Shown here piece by piece: positions 7,890 to 16,217 of a stretch of DNA of 64,000 bases. Origin of the DNA: CAYSRC01 sp964446385 (GTDB lineage: Bacteria > Bacillota > Clostridia > Oscillospirales > Ruminococcaceae); NCBI GenBank assembly GCA_964446385.1, contig CAYUOH010000011.1, positions 16,965 to 80,964 of the forward strand, read 5' to 3'. The position numbers and the translations under genes are program-made. The notes under the pieces are model-generated. The model was given only the letters and a program-made list of their open reading frames with translations. It was not told the origin of the DNA and did no database searches. Position 1 is the stretch's first letter, and each line of letters begins with the position of its first letter.

Positions 7890-9446
7890 ATGCTCAGAGA
7901 AGTAAAAACAGAAAACGGTATTGTAAGGGGCATTCCCGCAGCCGACCCGAGAGTTACCGCGTTTAAAGGCATTCCCTTCGCAGCACCTCCTGTAGGAGAA
8001 CTCCGCTGGCGCGCTCCTCAGCCCGCGGCAAACTGGGAAGGAGTACGTGAATGCTACGACTTTTCACCCATCAACATTCAAATCAAGCCCGGACTTGATG
8101 CAACCAACATCTACGCCCGTGAATGGAACGTAGACCCGGAAATACCTCAGAGTGAAGACAGTCTGTACCTTAACGTATGGACTAACGCCAAATCTGCCGA
8201 TGAGAAGCAGCCTGTTATGGTCTGGTTCTTCGGCGGCGGATACACAGCCGGCAACACAGCCGAAATGGAATTCGACGGTGAACGCATCGCCCGCAGAAGC
8301 GTTATACTTGTTTCAGTTCAGTACCGTCTGGGCGCTTTCAGTTTCTTTGCACATCCCGATCTGGCCAAGGCCAACCCCGGCGAGCCTATAGGAAACTACG
8401 GCCTTCTGGACCAGCGCGCAGGTATGGAATGGGTCAAGAAAAACATTGCCGCGTTCGGCGGTGACCCCGACAACGTTACTATTTTCGGACAGTCCGCAGG
8501 CGCAGGCTCCACGCTTTGCCAGGTAGCCTCCCCCATGAATAAGGGCCTGTTCAATAAAGCCATTTTTGAAAGCGGCGGCGGTCTCCGCACCTACGGTCAG
8601 GGCGGTGGCTGCATTTCACTTGAAACCGCCTATAAGAACTGTCAGGAATTCCTTGATAAAAACGGAATTAAGAGCATTAAGGAAGCAAGAGCTCTGTCTG
8701 CAGAAGATCTGAACAACATGAGCAACGATTTCCTGGCGATTCATCGCTTTGAGCCAGTCGTTGACGGAATATTCCTTCTTGAAGATCCTTCCGACACAAT
8801 GGCCTCCGGCAATTATCCCGACGTCCCCTATCTCTTCGGCTGCACAGGCGGTGAGGGTGATCCGGCTATTGGCGGCGGTCTCCCCAAAACAATTGAAGAA
8901 CTTCGCGATTACGGCATCAAACGTTACGGAGAAAAGAACGTCGATGAATTTATGGCTGTCTGCAAGTGCCATACCGATACCGACGTTGTCAATCTGGTAC
9001 ACACAGATGATTCCTTCCGCGGACGTTTCATGAACAACGCCCTCTTCCTGGAACAGCGCGTAAAGGCTGGCAAGAAAAACAACTGGATGTATGTATTTGA
9101 CGCATCCATGCCCGGCTGGGACCGTCCCGGTTCCTTCCATTCAAGCGAGCTTTGGTTCGTATTCGAGACACTGGCAAAATGCTGGAGACCCTTCAAGGGC
9201 AAACATTACGATCTTGCCAGAAAGATCTGCAACTACTGGACTAATTTCGCACGTACTGGCAACCCCAACGGCCTTGACGCCGACGGCACCCCTATGGAAG
9301 AGTGGAAAAGCGCTACCGATGAGGACAGATACATGCATTACCTCAACGAGGAATACATCGGACCTTACGGCAAAGGCAACACCGAACTCATCAAGTTCCG
9401 CATCCGCACGACATTCGAAAACCTCAAAGAAAAAGGTATTCTCTAA
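7890..9446 (+). CDS. type-B carboxylesterase
   Basis: Alpha/beta hydrolase of the carboxylesterase/cholinesterase family, hydrolysing carboxylic esters. The 518-residue length is typical. The nucleophile is S202 in FGQSAGAGS, the oxyanion-hole stretch FFGGGYTAG is at about 113-121, and EDSLYLNVW (89-97) is the second family signature. The probable acid residue is the Glu in GCTGGEGDP (about 322). The catalytic histidine is H417 in GSFHSSELWFVF. There is no signal peptide, so it should be cytoplasmic. GGAGG upstream supports the start. Single-gene unit closed by a strong hairpin; natural substrate unknown. Confidence 0.92.
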   Translation: MLREVKTENGIVRGIPAADPRVTAFKGIPFAAPPVGELRWRAPQPAANWEGVRECYDFSPINIQIKPGLDATNIYAREWNVDPEIPQSEDSLYLNVWTNAKSADEKQPVMVWFFGGGYTAGNTAEMEFDGERIARRSVILVSVQYRLGAFSFFAHPDLAKANPGEPIGNYGLLDQRAGMEWVKKNIAAFGGDPDNVTIFGQSAGAGSTLCQVASPMNKGLFNKAIFESGGGLRTYGQGGGCISLETAYKNCQEFLDKNGIKSIKEARALSAEDLNNMSNDFLAIHRFEPVVDGIFLLEDPSDTMASGNYPDVPYLFGCTGGEGDPAIGGGLPKTIEELRDYGIKRYGEKNVDEFMAVCKCHTDTDVVNLVHTDDSFRGRFMNNALFLEQRVKAGKKNNWMYVFDASMPGWDRPGSFHSSELWFVFETLAKCWRPFKGKHYDLARKICNYWTNFARTGNPNGLDADGTPMEEWKSATDEDRYMHYLNEEYIGPYGKGNTELIKFRIRTTFENLKEKGIL

Positions 9447-9463
9447 TTTATCAGACAACACAA

Positions 9464-9502
9464 AGCCACACACAGCAGACTGCTGTGTGTGGCTCTTTTT
9501 TT
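9464..9502 (+). terminator. terminator after carboxylesterase
   Basis: Perfect 14-base stem AGCCACACACAGCA / TGCTGTGTGTGGCT with a GAC loop, followed by CTTTTTTTG. It also lies at the end of the convergent GNAT gene but has only a poor U-tract in that direction. Confidence 0.9.
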
Positions 9503-9547
9503 GTATTTTGAATAGAATTACTCTGTAACTCAGGATAACTCTAGTCT

Positions 9548-10540
9548 TTATTCATTCACGAACTTGCGGTTCAGTTTTTCCATCCGGACAACATTATTTG
9601 CATCCGGTTCCGTAATTCCGTTTTTAAACTTATAACCCATTTTTCTGTAAAATCCGACAGCCGTTATGGACGCCCCAATTTCGGTGCGCCATGCACGAAT
9701 GAAGTATTCGTCGGATTCGAGAGTATCGATTATTCTTTTCCCTATACCTCTTCCCTGATATTCAGGTAAAACGAAAATTGAAAACAGATAGCTCTCCGTT
9801 GTACTTCCCCAATAGCCTATAATACCGCCGCATCCGATAACCTCTCCGCGATACATAACAACGTAAAAATGCGCATCCTTTACCTTTTTAAGTATTTTTT
9901 CGGGGCTATTGCTCTCCTGGATCTCTTTGATATCCTCAGGCGTATAATCGCCGGCGTTGCTTATTTCAAGAGTCCGGCAGATTACATAGGAAATGTCATT
10001 TTCGTCTCCGAGTTCAAACGGGCGGATTATAAACAGATTGTACTCCATTTGAATGTCGAAGGGTTCTTCGTCAGTATAAAACTTAATCGGATTCGCCGAA
10101 AGGTGAAAACCCATGGCCAGATAGAATTCAATGGTTTCCTCTGCGGAGCATGCTGAAGCATATAATGCATCAGCTCCTCTGTCAAAAGCCTCTTTTTCAG
10201 CAGCCAGAAACAGTGCCCTGCCTATACCCTTGTGCCGGTATTCACGCGATACATGAAAGCTTTTGATTATCAGCCTGCCGTTGTCAGGTTCCGGGATAAT
10301 CATTAATTCTCCGACCACACGGCCAACCTCAAAGGCACCGCATGTTATGAAATTACCGCTGAGAATTTCCGCGGCTTTTTCTCTCCTGCGTTCCGGAGAC
10401 CAGTCCTCGGTAAACGGGCTGTTTTTCAGGGTCAGTTTACCGTCTTCAAGCGAATAAATGTCTTTAACGATCTGAAAACGGTCAAAAGAATCCAGAGACT
10501 CAATATTGAAATTGTTTTTGCCAATTTTCTTTATTTCCAT
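9548..10540 (-). CDS. tandem GNAT-domain acetyltransferase
   Basis: A 330-residue protein with two GCN5-type acetyltransferase domains. The first (about 40-150) has the acetyl-CoA loop RHKGIGRA at 102-109. The second (about 170-320) has YQGRGIGKR at 261-269 and AVGFYRKMGYKFK near 295-306. Substrates cannot be read from the sequence. In tandem GNATs often only one domain is active, but here both CoA loops look intact. AAAGG lies upstream of the start. It heads the downstream end of a leftward accessory run with two more GNAT genes. Confidence 0.85.
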   Translation of the reverse strand: MEIKKIGKNNFNIESLDSFDRFQIVKDIYSLEDGKLTLKNSPFTEDWSPERRREKAAEILSGNFITCGAFEVGRVVGELMIIPEPDNGRLIIKSFHVSREYRHKGIGRALFLAAEKEAFDRGADALYASACSAEETIEFYLAMGFHLSANPIKFYTDEEPFDIQMEYNLFIIRPFELGDENDISYVICRTLEISNAGDYTPEDIKEIQESNSPEKILKKVKDAHFYVVMYRGEVIGCGGIIGYWGSTTESYLFSIFVLPEYQGRGIGKRIIDTLESDEYFIRAWRTEIGASITAVGFYRKMGYKFKNGITEPDANNVVRMEKLNRKFVNE

Positions 10541-10567
10541 TAATAAACCTTTTCCCGAGTTTGCATA

Positions 10568-11125
10568 CTACCTTTGAATCTTTCTGACCATTGAAATAAT
10601 GTTAAAAAGCGTTCCGTCTTTCATTCTGATAGCATCGGGCTTAATTCCTGTAATCCGGAAACCCATTTTTTCATACAGCGCACGTGCCCGGTTGTTGCCC
10701 TCGATAAAATCAAGCTCCAGCTGCATTAGATTGGGATTGCTCTCGGCAATTCTGATTAGCTCGCCGAACATAACCGTTCCGATTCCCAGATTCCAGTATT
10801 CCTTGAGAAGGGCGATTGCGACATCTCCGCGATGCTTTGTTTTTATATAGTTACTCCAGTTTATTTCACAGTTCCCCACAAGTTTACCGTCAACGATACA
10901 GACAAGTATTGCACCGCACGGATTGGCGTTGTTGGATTCTATAAAATTCTTCTCTACCTCGTATGTAAATCTGTCACATTCCTCGGGATAGCGAATAACA
11001 TACTCTGTTTCGCCGGCGGTAACTCTCACATATTCGAGCATGCCACTGACATCGTCTTCGCCCGCGTTCCTCAGAACCGCCCTGCGTCCGTCCTTCAGTG
11101 TGAATTCGATTTTTTCTGTGAGCAT
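10568..11125 (-). CDS. GNAT acetyltransferase, RimJ/RimL-like
   Basis: A 185-residue single-domain N-acetyltransferase. The acetyl-CoA loop is KEYWNLGIGTVMF (about 120-132), and the closing motif GNNRARALYEKMGFRITG (about 154-171) is typical of the RimJ/RimL and spermidine acetyltransferase group. The start has GGAG at 8 bases. It lies 27 bases upstream of the tandem GNAT gene on the same strand and is probably co-transcribed. Target unknown. Confidence 0.85.
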   Translation of the reverse strand: MLTEKIEFTLKDGRRAVLRNAGEDDVSGMLEYVRVTAGETEYVIRYPEECDRFTYEVEKNFIESNNANPCGAILVCIVDGKLVGNCEINWSNYIKTKHRGDVAIALLKEYWNLGIGTVMFGELIRIAESNPNLMQLELDFIEGNNRARALYEKMGFRITGIKPDAIRMKDGTLFNIISMVRKIQR

Positions 11126-11267
11126 ATAAATATCTCCAAATTTATGATTCTATTCCAGGATAGTCCTTCTTTAAGCTCTCCGCGATATTATTCTATACAA
11201 GTCTTATTGATGATTATCTCGCATTAGGGCATGTCTTTTCTGTCATACAGCATTGCGTTGAGACGGT

Positions 11268-12626
11268 TTATTTTTTTACTGCCTTTGTGGCAATAAAAGT
11301 CTTTATATTCATTTCATGCAGATAACCTGAACCGTTAGTATCGTCAAAGATATCGCAGAGAGTGAGTCCGGCCTTCAGCTGACCGCCAATCTGCTCCTCG
11401 GCAGTATGCGAAAACTGCATTCCGGCGTCGTCCTCTTCCAGAATACGTCTGTGTTCCTCATTGGCGATAGGGTCGAACGGCATCCTGTTAATAATGGACT
11501 TTTCATCCGAAGATACAATAAAGTTTATTTCATTACTTAGTCCCGCCAGCAAAACGCCGCCTTTTTTCAGTACTCTGAAACATTCGCGGAAAATAGGGTA
11601 TACATCTTTAACATAATCATTTGATACGGGATGAAAAATTAGGTCGAATGTTTCATCTTCAAACGGTAACCTCTTTGTCATATCAGCCCTGACAATCTCA
11701 ATGGAATATCCTTCCCTTGCGGCGACAGTTCTCTCGCTTTCAAGTTGTTTTTCCGAATAATCGAGCACAGTACATTCGGCTCCGGCTGCGGTAAATACCG
11801 GCATCTGCTGACCGCCGCCGCTTGCGAGACCCAGAACCCTTTTGCCCTTAAGCTCACCAAACCATTCACGAGGCACCGGCACTGTCGGTGTCAGGAGAAC
11901 ATTCCAGTCGCCCTGTTTCGCCTTTACAAAGGTTTCATGGTCTATGGGTATTCCCCACTCCCAGCCTTCTTCAACCCATTTATCTATTGTTTTTGAATTT
12001 ATTTCCTGATAATTCATTATTTCAGATTTTCCTCCGTAAACTTTTTCTTCGGTTATTACCGCCTGCATGGGTATGTCTAAATCTAAAGGTTCAAGCCGGT
12101 CAGTTTTCTGACACTCAAATGCCACTGTAATGACCTTTGCTTTTCGGCATTTATCAAGGAATCTGTCATAGAATCCGGAACCCATGCCGCTTCTGTTGAG
12201 GTTCTCATCAAATGCTGTACAAGGACACACCACAAGATCAATGTCCTCCGGGGAAAATAAAACCGATTTTTCGGGAACCGGCTCGATTATCCCTTTGTAC
12301 CCTTCGCGCCAGAAATCTTCACCCTTCGGCATAAGCGCAACCATCTCTGTTTTGGAAACACACAAAGGATAAAGAAAAGTCTTTTCGTTCCCGTGTTCCC
12401 TGTTGTACTTCTCCAGCGCATCAATGTTTACTTCGCCTTTTACTGCACGGTATATCATTACCGTCCTGGCCACTTGATATTCAGCAGTCCCTGAAAGATT
12501 ATTAACAATCAGCGCGGACTTTTTATCACGCTCTTCTTTACTAAGAGCGTTCCTGTTTGCGATGCCTGTCTTTCTGATTTCAGTTCTTCTTTTCAGCGTT
12601 TCAGCGGGATCCCGTTCCTGATTCAT
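11268..12626 (-). CDS. 5-formyl-THF cyclo-ligase fused to a class I SAM methyltransferase
   Basis: A 452-residue two-domain protein. Residues about 10-200 match 5-formyltetrahydrofolate cyclo-ligase: a basic N-terminal RTEIRKTGIANRN, FLYPLCV at 84-90, and MGSGFYDRFLDK (148-159) holding the family's glycine-rich folate/ATP site. Residues 204-452 match a Methyltransf_11-type enzyme: GKRVLGLASGGGQQMPVF as the SAM loop, then LPFEDETFDLIFHPVSNDYV. The methyltransferase part begins exactly at M204, in MNYQEINSKTIDKWVEEGWE, which looks like a native start, and GGAGGAAAA lies 13 bases before that codon (ATG at 12017-12015). An internal start producing the free methyltransferase is therefore possible. 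Methyl acceptor unknown. Confidence 0.85.
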   Translation of the reverse strand: MNQERDPAETLKRRTEIRKTGIANRNALSKEERDKKSALIVNNLSGTAEYQVARTVMIYRAVKGEVNIDALEKYNREHGNEKTFLYPLCVSKTEMVALMPKGEDFWREGYKGIIEPVPEKSVLFSPEDIDLVVCPCTAFDENLNRSGMGSGFYDRFLDKCRKAKVITVAFECQKTDRLEPLDLDIPMQAVITEEKVYGGKSEIMNYQEINSKTIDKWVEEGWEWGIPIDHETFVKAKQGDWNVLLTPTVPVPREWFGELKGKRVLGLASGGGQQMPVFTAAGAECTVLDYSEKQLESERTVAAREGYSIEIVRADMTKRLPFEDETFDLIFHPVSNDYVKDVYPIFRECFRVLKKGGVLLAGLSNEINFIVSSDEKSIINRMPFDPIANEEHRRILEEDDAGMQFSHTAEEQIGGQLKAGLTLCDIFDDTNGSGYLHEMNIKTFIATKAVKK

Positions 12627-12656
12627 ACTTTACTTATTTCCTTTATTTGTTATCCG

Positions 12657-13289
12657 CTATACAAGCTGCCCGGGGAGTTTCAGCTTTTCTTTTACAGGAA
12701 ATCCTACATCATACTCCTCAAAAGCCTCGGGATTTTCTACGCAGACAAAATATCCCTCCGGGGTTGAATATTCTCCGGATATTCCGTTAAGGTATCCCGG
12801 TAAAAGCTCTTTGCAGAGAAAGAAGGACGTGTCGGCGCCTTCGGGAAGTCCGTGATAACGGATATCGAATTCATCCGCATAAGTAAAACCGCTTTTCCCG
12901 TAAAACAGGATATTTCCTTCAATGCATATGGCTCCGAATCCGAATTCCGCTGCCTTATTCAGTGAATAATCCAGAAGTTTCTTTCCGTAACCCTTGCGTT
13001 TGAGATCTGGTGCAATACAAATAGGCCCCATTGTCAAAACCGGGATATCCCTGCCGTCATCGGTTTTGATATTTGCCCTGACAAAAATGTTCTGACCGAT
13101 CAGTTTACCATCCAGTTCCATAACGAAATCCAGTTCCTTCACAAAATCAGGATTATCCCGCAGTTGATTCAGAACATAGTGTTCATCGCACCCTGGACGG
13201 TAAACGTTCCAGAAGCTTTCCCTGACGAGATTTTCAACCTCGCGGTAATCTTCTTTTCTTTCGGGACGTATAACAATATTATTGTCCAT
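12657..13289 (-). CDS. GNAT acetyltransferase, YhbS-like
   Basis: A 210-residue N-acetyltransferase. The CoA-binding loop is DLKRKGYGKKLLDYSLNKA (about 95-113), preceded by the beta-strand VLTMGPICIAP. The segment CIEGNILFYGKSGFTYADEF fits the YhbS/predicted N-acetyltransferase group that also contains FYGKFGF-type motifs. AGGAG sits 7 bases before the start. It lies 30 bases upstream of the cyclo-ligase fusion on the same strand. Substrate not predictable. Confidence 0.85.
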   Translation of the reverse strand: MDNNIVIRPERKEDYREVENLVRESFWNVYRPGCDEHYVLNQLRDNPDFVKELDFVMELDGKLIGQNIFVRANIKTDDGRDIPVLTMGPICIAPDLKRKGYGKKLLDYSLNKAAEFGFGAICIEGNILFYGKSGFTYADEFDIRYHGLPEGADTSFFLCKELLPGYLNGISGEYSTPEGYFVCVENPEAFEEYDVGFPVKEKLKLPGQLV

Positions 13290-13391
13290 AATTAATTCTC
13301 CTGATAAAAGCTAGTATTACCGACTCCAAAGTATTCGGATAATGAGAAAGCTTTTTGTACACTATTCCTTTCAAGATTTCTGAACATTTGA

Positions 13392-13799
13392 TTATTTTCT
13401 GTTAGGTTTTCTCTTTATTTTAAGCAACATGGAAATATCATTCCAGTCTGAATCAATCGGTATCCATAACCACTTCCCGTCATGGAGTGTATCCGTTTTA
13501 TCATAAATTACATTTATGTCATCCGAAAAAAGCATTTTATCTTTTTCATATTTATCCCTTTCGGATTTTCCCAACGTAAATAATATATCCGCCGTTCCTT
13601 CCTTCATGTACAGTGTACATAAAGTCTTGCCGCCTCTACGGAACTTATATTCGTAAGTCCATTCTCCGAATCCTTTGCTCCAGATTCGATCGACATCATA
13701 TAAATCCACAATCTGCCTTACCAGATTATCCCAACGGTCCATCATTTCCGGTGATAGAAGTGCTTTCTTTTGTTCTTCTGTCGGTCTTTCAATAATCAT
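13392..13799 (-). CDS. DUF3788 family protein
   Basis: A 135-residue cytoplasmic protein of unknown function. It matches DUF3788 by FGEWTYEYKFRRGGKTLCTL, the strand ADILFTLGKSERDKYE, and DGKWLWIPIDSDWNDISMLLKIKRK at the C-terminus. The family is often found in Clostridia next to acetyltransferases and methyltransferases, as here. The start at ATG 13799 is chosen because AAAGG lies 9 bases upstream; an in-frame TTG seven codons earlier has no ribosome site. Confidence 0.8.
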   Translation of the reverse strand: MIIERPTEEQKKALLSPEMMDRWDNLVRQIVDLYDVDRIWSKGFGEWTYEYKFRRGGKTLCTLYMKEGTADILFTLGKSERDKYEKDKMLFSDDINVIYDKTDTLHDGKWLWIPIDSDWNDISMLLKIKRKPNRK

Positions 13800-13891
13800 G
13801 TTTTTATACCTTTTCAACAAATTCTAGAACTACTGCAATAATTCTCCCAAGAAGTATCGAAATTGTCAATAAAGGATAATCCAGTATAAGT

Positions 13892-13926
13892 AAAAGACAG
13901 CAGATTTTGAAGAATCCGCTGTCTTT
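13892..13926 (-). terminator. hairpin after the diguanylate cyclase gene
   Basis: AAAGACAGC / GCTGTCTTT stem extended by GATT..AATC, followed on the minus strand by TTTTACTTATA. It separates the cyclase gene from DUF3788. The U-tract is interrupted, so termination may be partial. Confidence 0.6.
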
Positions 13927-13968
13927 CATGGCAAAGGCTGATAATTTTGATACCATGTTAATTTCCCG

Positions 13969-14030
13969 GATAAATCATTAGCGCTGATTTATGTTTCGTT
14001 AGCGCGGGTATAAATCGTTAGCAGGGGTAC
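13969..14030. repeat. three short imperfect repeats containing TTAGC
   Basis: Units AAATCATTAGCGCTG, GTTTCGTTAGCGCGGG and AAATCGTTAGCAGGGG occur about 20 bases apart just downstream of the diguanylate cyclase stop codon. They share the core C-R-TTAGC-R. No function is assigned. Confidence 0.4.
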
Positions 14031-14037
14031 AGTACAT

Positions 14038-15021
14038 CTAAGCCTCGAATACTATCCGGTTTTTTCCGTTTCTTTTAGCTGTATATAGTTTGGTGTCCGC
14101 CGAATGCACAAGCTCGGAGATCATTTCACTATTGTACTGACTAACTCCTCCGCTAACAGTTATTCTTAATCCGTCAACAAAGTTATAGTCCTGAATCGCT
14201 TGTCTAATCCGCTCGGATACTTTACCGGCAACAGACAGTGTGGTATTTGGGAAAATCACCATAAACTCTTCGCCGCCATATCTTCCGGCAAAGTCAGTTT
14301 CTCTGATACTTTTCTTTATAATGGATGCAGTATCAACAAGCACTTGGTCGCCAAAAACATGTCCCTTGCTGTCATTGACTTTTTTGAAATCGTCAATGTC
14401 AAAGATAGCAATGGATAACGGATTGTTTGTCCGGGTTGCTTCGGCTATCTCCGCCTTCAGGCGTTCGACTAACGTCCTGTGATTACCGATTTTAGTCAGT
14501 CCGTCAATCAAGGACATTTCTGAAAGAATCCTGTTTTTATACTCCAGTTCCAGTTGCGTTTCTTTCTTTTCGGTAATGTCAAAAACGATACCCGCTAAAA
14601 ATGCAGGTTTGCCATTTTCGTCATATTGCGTTATCTTCCCACGGTCATAATACCATTTAAATGTTCCATCTTTCGCTTTAATGCGGTATTCGATCTCGTA
14701 TACATCTGCTTTACCGTACAAGTGATCGCGCATGGAGTCCATCGCCTTTTTGAAATCCTCAGGATGCAGCTTATCTGTAAAATACTGATAGGTGACGTGC
14801 TCCGGAATCTCGCTCTTGTCATAGCCAAGTGTGGTTACTTTAAGTGGGTTGAAGGTAACTTCATTGGTCTTGATATTCCAATACCAGTGTCCGAGGTTGC
14901 CTGTCCAAGCATACTCAAGTCTGATTTCCTGCTCTTTTTCCTTTAGTAATTCCTGAGTTAACATCTCGAGACTTTTAATTCTATCAAGAAGCTGTTCTCT
15001 TGAAAACTCGCTATAATCCAC
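14038..15021 (-). CDS. PAS-GGDEF diguanylate cyclase
   Basis: Predicted to make c-di-GMP from two GTP. The 327-residue protein has an N-terminal coiled coil (residues about 5-35), a PAS domain of the PAS_3 fold (about 40-155, with FKWYYDRGKITQYDENGKP and a C-terminal LAGIVFDITEKKE), and a GGDEF domain (about 165-325). The active-site motif is GGEEF at 249-253, a functional variant. R240 and D243 form an RxxD inhibitory site five residues upstream, so product inhibition is likely. There is no transmembrane segment: a cytoplasmic sensor. The start is GTG at 15021 behind GAGGAGG. No EAL or HD-GYP partner is in the window. Confidence 0.92.
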   Translation of the reverse strand: MDYSEFSREQLLDRIKSLEMLTQELLKEKEQEIRLEYAWTGNLGHWYWNIKTNEVTFNPLKVTTLGYDKSEIPEHVTYQYFTDKLHPEDFKKAMDSMRDHLYGKADVYEIEYRIKAKDGTFKWYYDRGKITQYDENGKPAFLAGIVFDITEKKETQLELEYKNRILSEMSLIDGLTKIGNHRTLVERLKAEIAEATRTNNPLSIAIFDIDDFKKVNDSKGHVFGDQVLVDTASIIKKSIRETDFAGRYGGEEFMVIFPNTTLSVAGKVSERIRQAIQDYNFVDGLRITVSGGVSQYNSEMISELVHSADTKLYTAKRNGKNRIVFEA

Positions 15022-15360
15022 TTCTTAAACCTCCTCATTTATTTTTATTACCTGAAAATACAATTCAACGATTTGTGGATCGAACTGCGTTTTTACACCA
15101 TTCGTTATTACAGTATGGGAACCAATTTACATACAAAACGCGTGTGTTTTAATGTCGAGCATCATTGATGTCAGTCTATAATAGTCCGGCTTCGGCTGTC
15201 AACATACTGTTTTCCGTTATTCTTTGATGGTGTACCGACTGTTTCAAGATTATGATTACTTCTACCGCTCGCTGCAGCATATTCAGCCAACTTATAATAT
15301 TAATTTCTACGCTCAGCCCATTCAATTCTAAACCACCCTTAAAAATGAATTCAGAATATT
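15022..15360. other. intergenic region upstream of the diguanylate cyclase
   Basis: About 340 bases between the cyclase gene and the tRNA terminator. Apart from the predicted promoter at 15175-15202, which would give a leader of roughly 150 bases, I see nothing: no ORF with a ribosome site and no match to the c-di-GMP riboswitch core sequence. Confidence 0.5.
15175..15202 (-). promoter_or_regulatory. promoter for the diguanylate cyclase gene
   Basis: Consensus -35 TTGACA (complement of 15197-15202), 16-base spacer, -10 TATAGA (complement of 15175-15180). Start site expected near 15168. Confidence 0.5.
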
Positions 15361-15388
15361 AAAAAAGCCCCGAAATATCGGGGCTTTT
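15361..15388 (-). terminator. terminator of the tRNA operon
   Basis: Stem AAGCCCCG / CGGGGCTT with an AAATAT loop, followed by six T on the minus strand. Confidence 0.9.
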
Positions 15389-15418
15389 CAGCGATGACAT
15401 CTATTTCATCAAAAGAGA

Positions 15419-15495
15419 TGGTCGAGGCGACAGGACTTGAACCTGCGGCATCCTGCTCCCAAAGCAGGCACTCTACCAAACTGAGCTACGCCTCG
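15419..15495 (-). tRNA. tRNA-Pro (anticodon TGG)
   Basis: The cloverleaf reads CGAGGCG at the 5' acceptor arm and CGCCTCG at the 3' arm. The anticodon stem-loop CCTGC-TTTGGGA-GCAGG gives TGG, and the T arm contains GGTTCAAGTCC. Discriminator A and an encoded CCA are present (15422-15419). It follows tRNA-Leu by 25 bases in one transcript. Confidence 0.95.
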
Positions 15496-15520
15496 AAAGT
15501 AACAAAAAAGCTCCCGCTGA

Positions 15521-15608
15521 TGGTGCCGCTGGCCGGGGTCGAACCGGCACGATGTTGCCACCGAGGGATTTTAAGTCCCTTGCGTCTGCCAATTCCGCCA
15601 CAGCGGCA
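15521..15608 (-). tRNA. tRNA-Leu (anticodon TAA)
   Basis: Class II tRNA with a long variable arm. The acceptor arms are TGCCGCT / AGCGGCA with an encoded CCA (15523-15521). The anticodon stem AGGGA-CTTAAAA-TCCCT gives TAA, and the T arm contains GGTTCGACCCC. First gene of the two-tRNA transcript. Confidence 0.95.
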
Positions 15609-15629
15609 TGCCAGGCGGGAGCAAGGATT

Positions 15630-15658
15630 ATTATATATTATCACTGTCCAGTTTTCAA
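15630..15658 (-). promoter_or_regulatory. promoter of the tRNA-Leu/tRNA-Pro operon
   Basis: TTGAAA (complement of 15653-15658), 17-base spacer, perfect TATAAT (complement of 15630-15635), placed about 22 bases before the tRNA-Leu 5' end. Confidence 0.8.
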
Positions 15659-15669
15659 GAACAAAGTAA

Positions 15670-15698
15670 ATTGCCCCGCATTATTTATGCGGGGCAAT
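15670..15698 (-). terminator. terminator after the cold-shock gene
   Basis: Perfect 12-base stem ATTGCCCCGCAT / ATGCGGGGCAAT with a short loop, then TTTACTTTG on the minus strand. Confidence 0.8.
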
Positions 15699-15715
15699 GT
15701 TCATTGCGAAAATAA

Positions 15716-15928
15716 TTACTGCTTTACAACGTTTACCGCGCGCAGCTTGGCGGGGTTCTTGGGATCAGCTTCGGTTTCGAAAGTGACCTTGTCGCCTTCA
15801 TTCAGTACTTTGAAGCCCTCGCACTGAATAGCGGAGAAATGTACAAAGACATCCTCGCCACCATTGTCATCGGAGATAAATCCATACCCTTTTTCAGCAT
15901 TGAACCATTTGATTGTACCTTTATTCAC
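15716..15928 (-). CDS. csp: cold-shock protein
   Basis: Single OB-fold RNA/ssDNA-binding protein of 70 residues, an RNA chaperone. It shows GTIKWFNAEKGYGFIS (residues 4-19) with the RNP1 motif KGYGFI, then the RNP2 motif VFVHF (27-31). The KNPAKLRAVNV C-terminus is standard. It is a single-gene transcript with its own promoter and terminator. The predicted leader of about 110 bases agrees with the long structured leaders of csp genes. Confidence 0.95.
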   Translation of the reverse strand: MNKGTIKWFNAEKGYGFISDDNGGEDVFVHFSAIQCEGFKVLNEGDKVTFETEADPKNPAKLRAVNVVKQ

Positions 15929-16042
15929 TATCTGGTACCTCCCGAATATTTCGTACCCTCAGAAAATCAGGGAATGCGGAGCACCTGGCGCAACGCCAAT
16001 ACGCACATTCTGTACTATAAAATTCCTATGAGTACAAATCAA

Positions 16043-16071
16043 ATAGTACTATACCGATATTAATTAGTCAA
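16043..16071 (-). promoter_or_regulatory. promoter for csp
   Basis: TTGACT (complement of 16066-16071), 17-base spacer, TACTAT (complement of 16043-16048). It predicts a leader of about 110 bases. Confidence 0.45.
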
Positions 16072-16157
16072 ATACTTTTTTAACCATTTACTGCGTTAGT
16101 TTGGCAAATTAAATAAATAATGAGGTAAGATTAACTGAAGCGCAGGAGAAGTATCAA

Positions 16158-16217
16158 ATGTCCCAAATATTCCGGCTGAAAAGGCGGCTATTGGGGAATC
16201 GCCACAAATGGAAATAA
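16158..16217 (+). CDS. possible 19-residue basic peptide
   Basis: A 19-codon frame beginning MSQIFRLKRR and ending KWK. It has seven Lys/Arg residues plus His, and CAGGAG lies 9 bases before the ATG. It lies between csp and the ComM-like gene, antisense to neither. No homologue is recognised. It may be chance; the ribosome site and the charge bias are the only support. Confidence 0.2.
   Translation: MSQIFRLKRRLLGNRHKWK

Noticed and set aside
15022..15175. c-di-GMP riboswitch in the diguanylate cyclase leader
   Set aside because: No match to the conserved GEMM core; only a long AT-rich leader.
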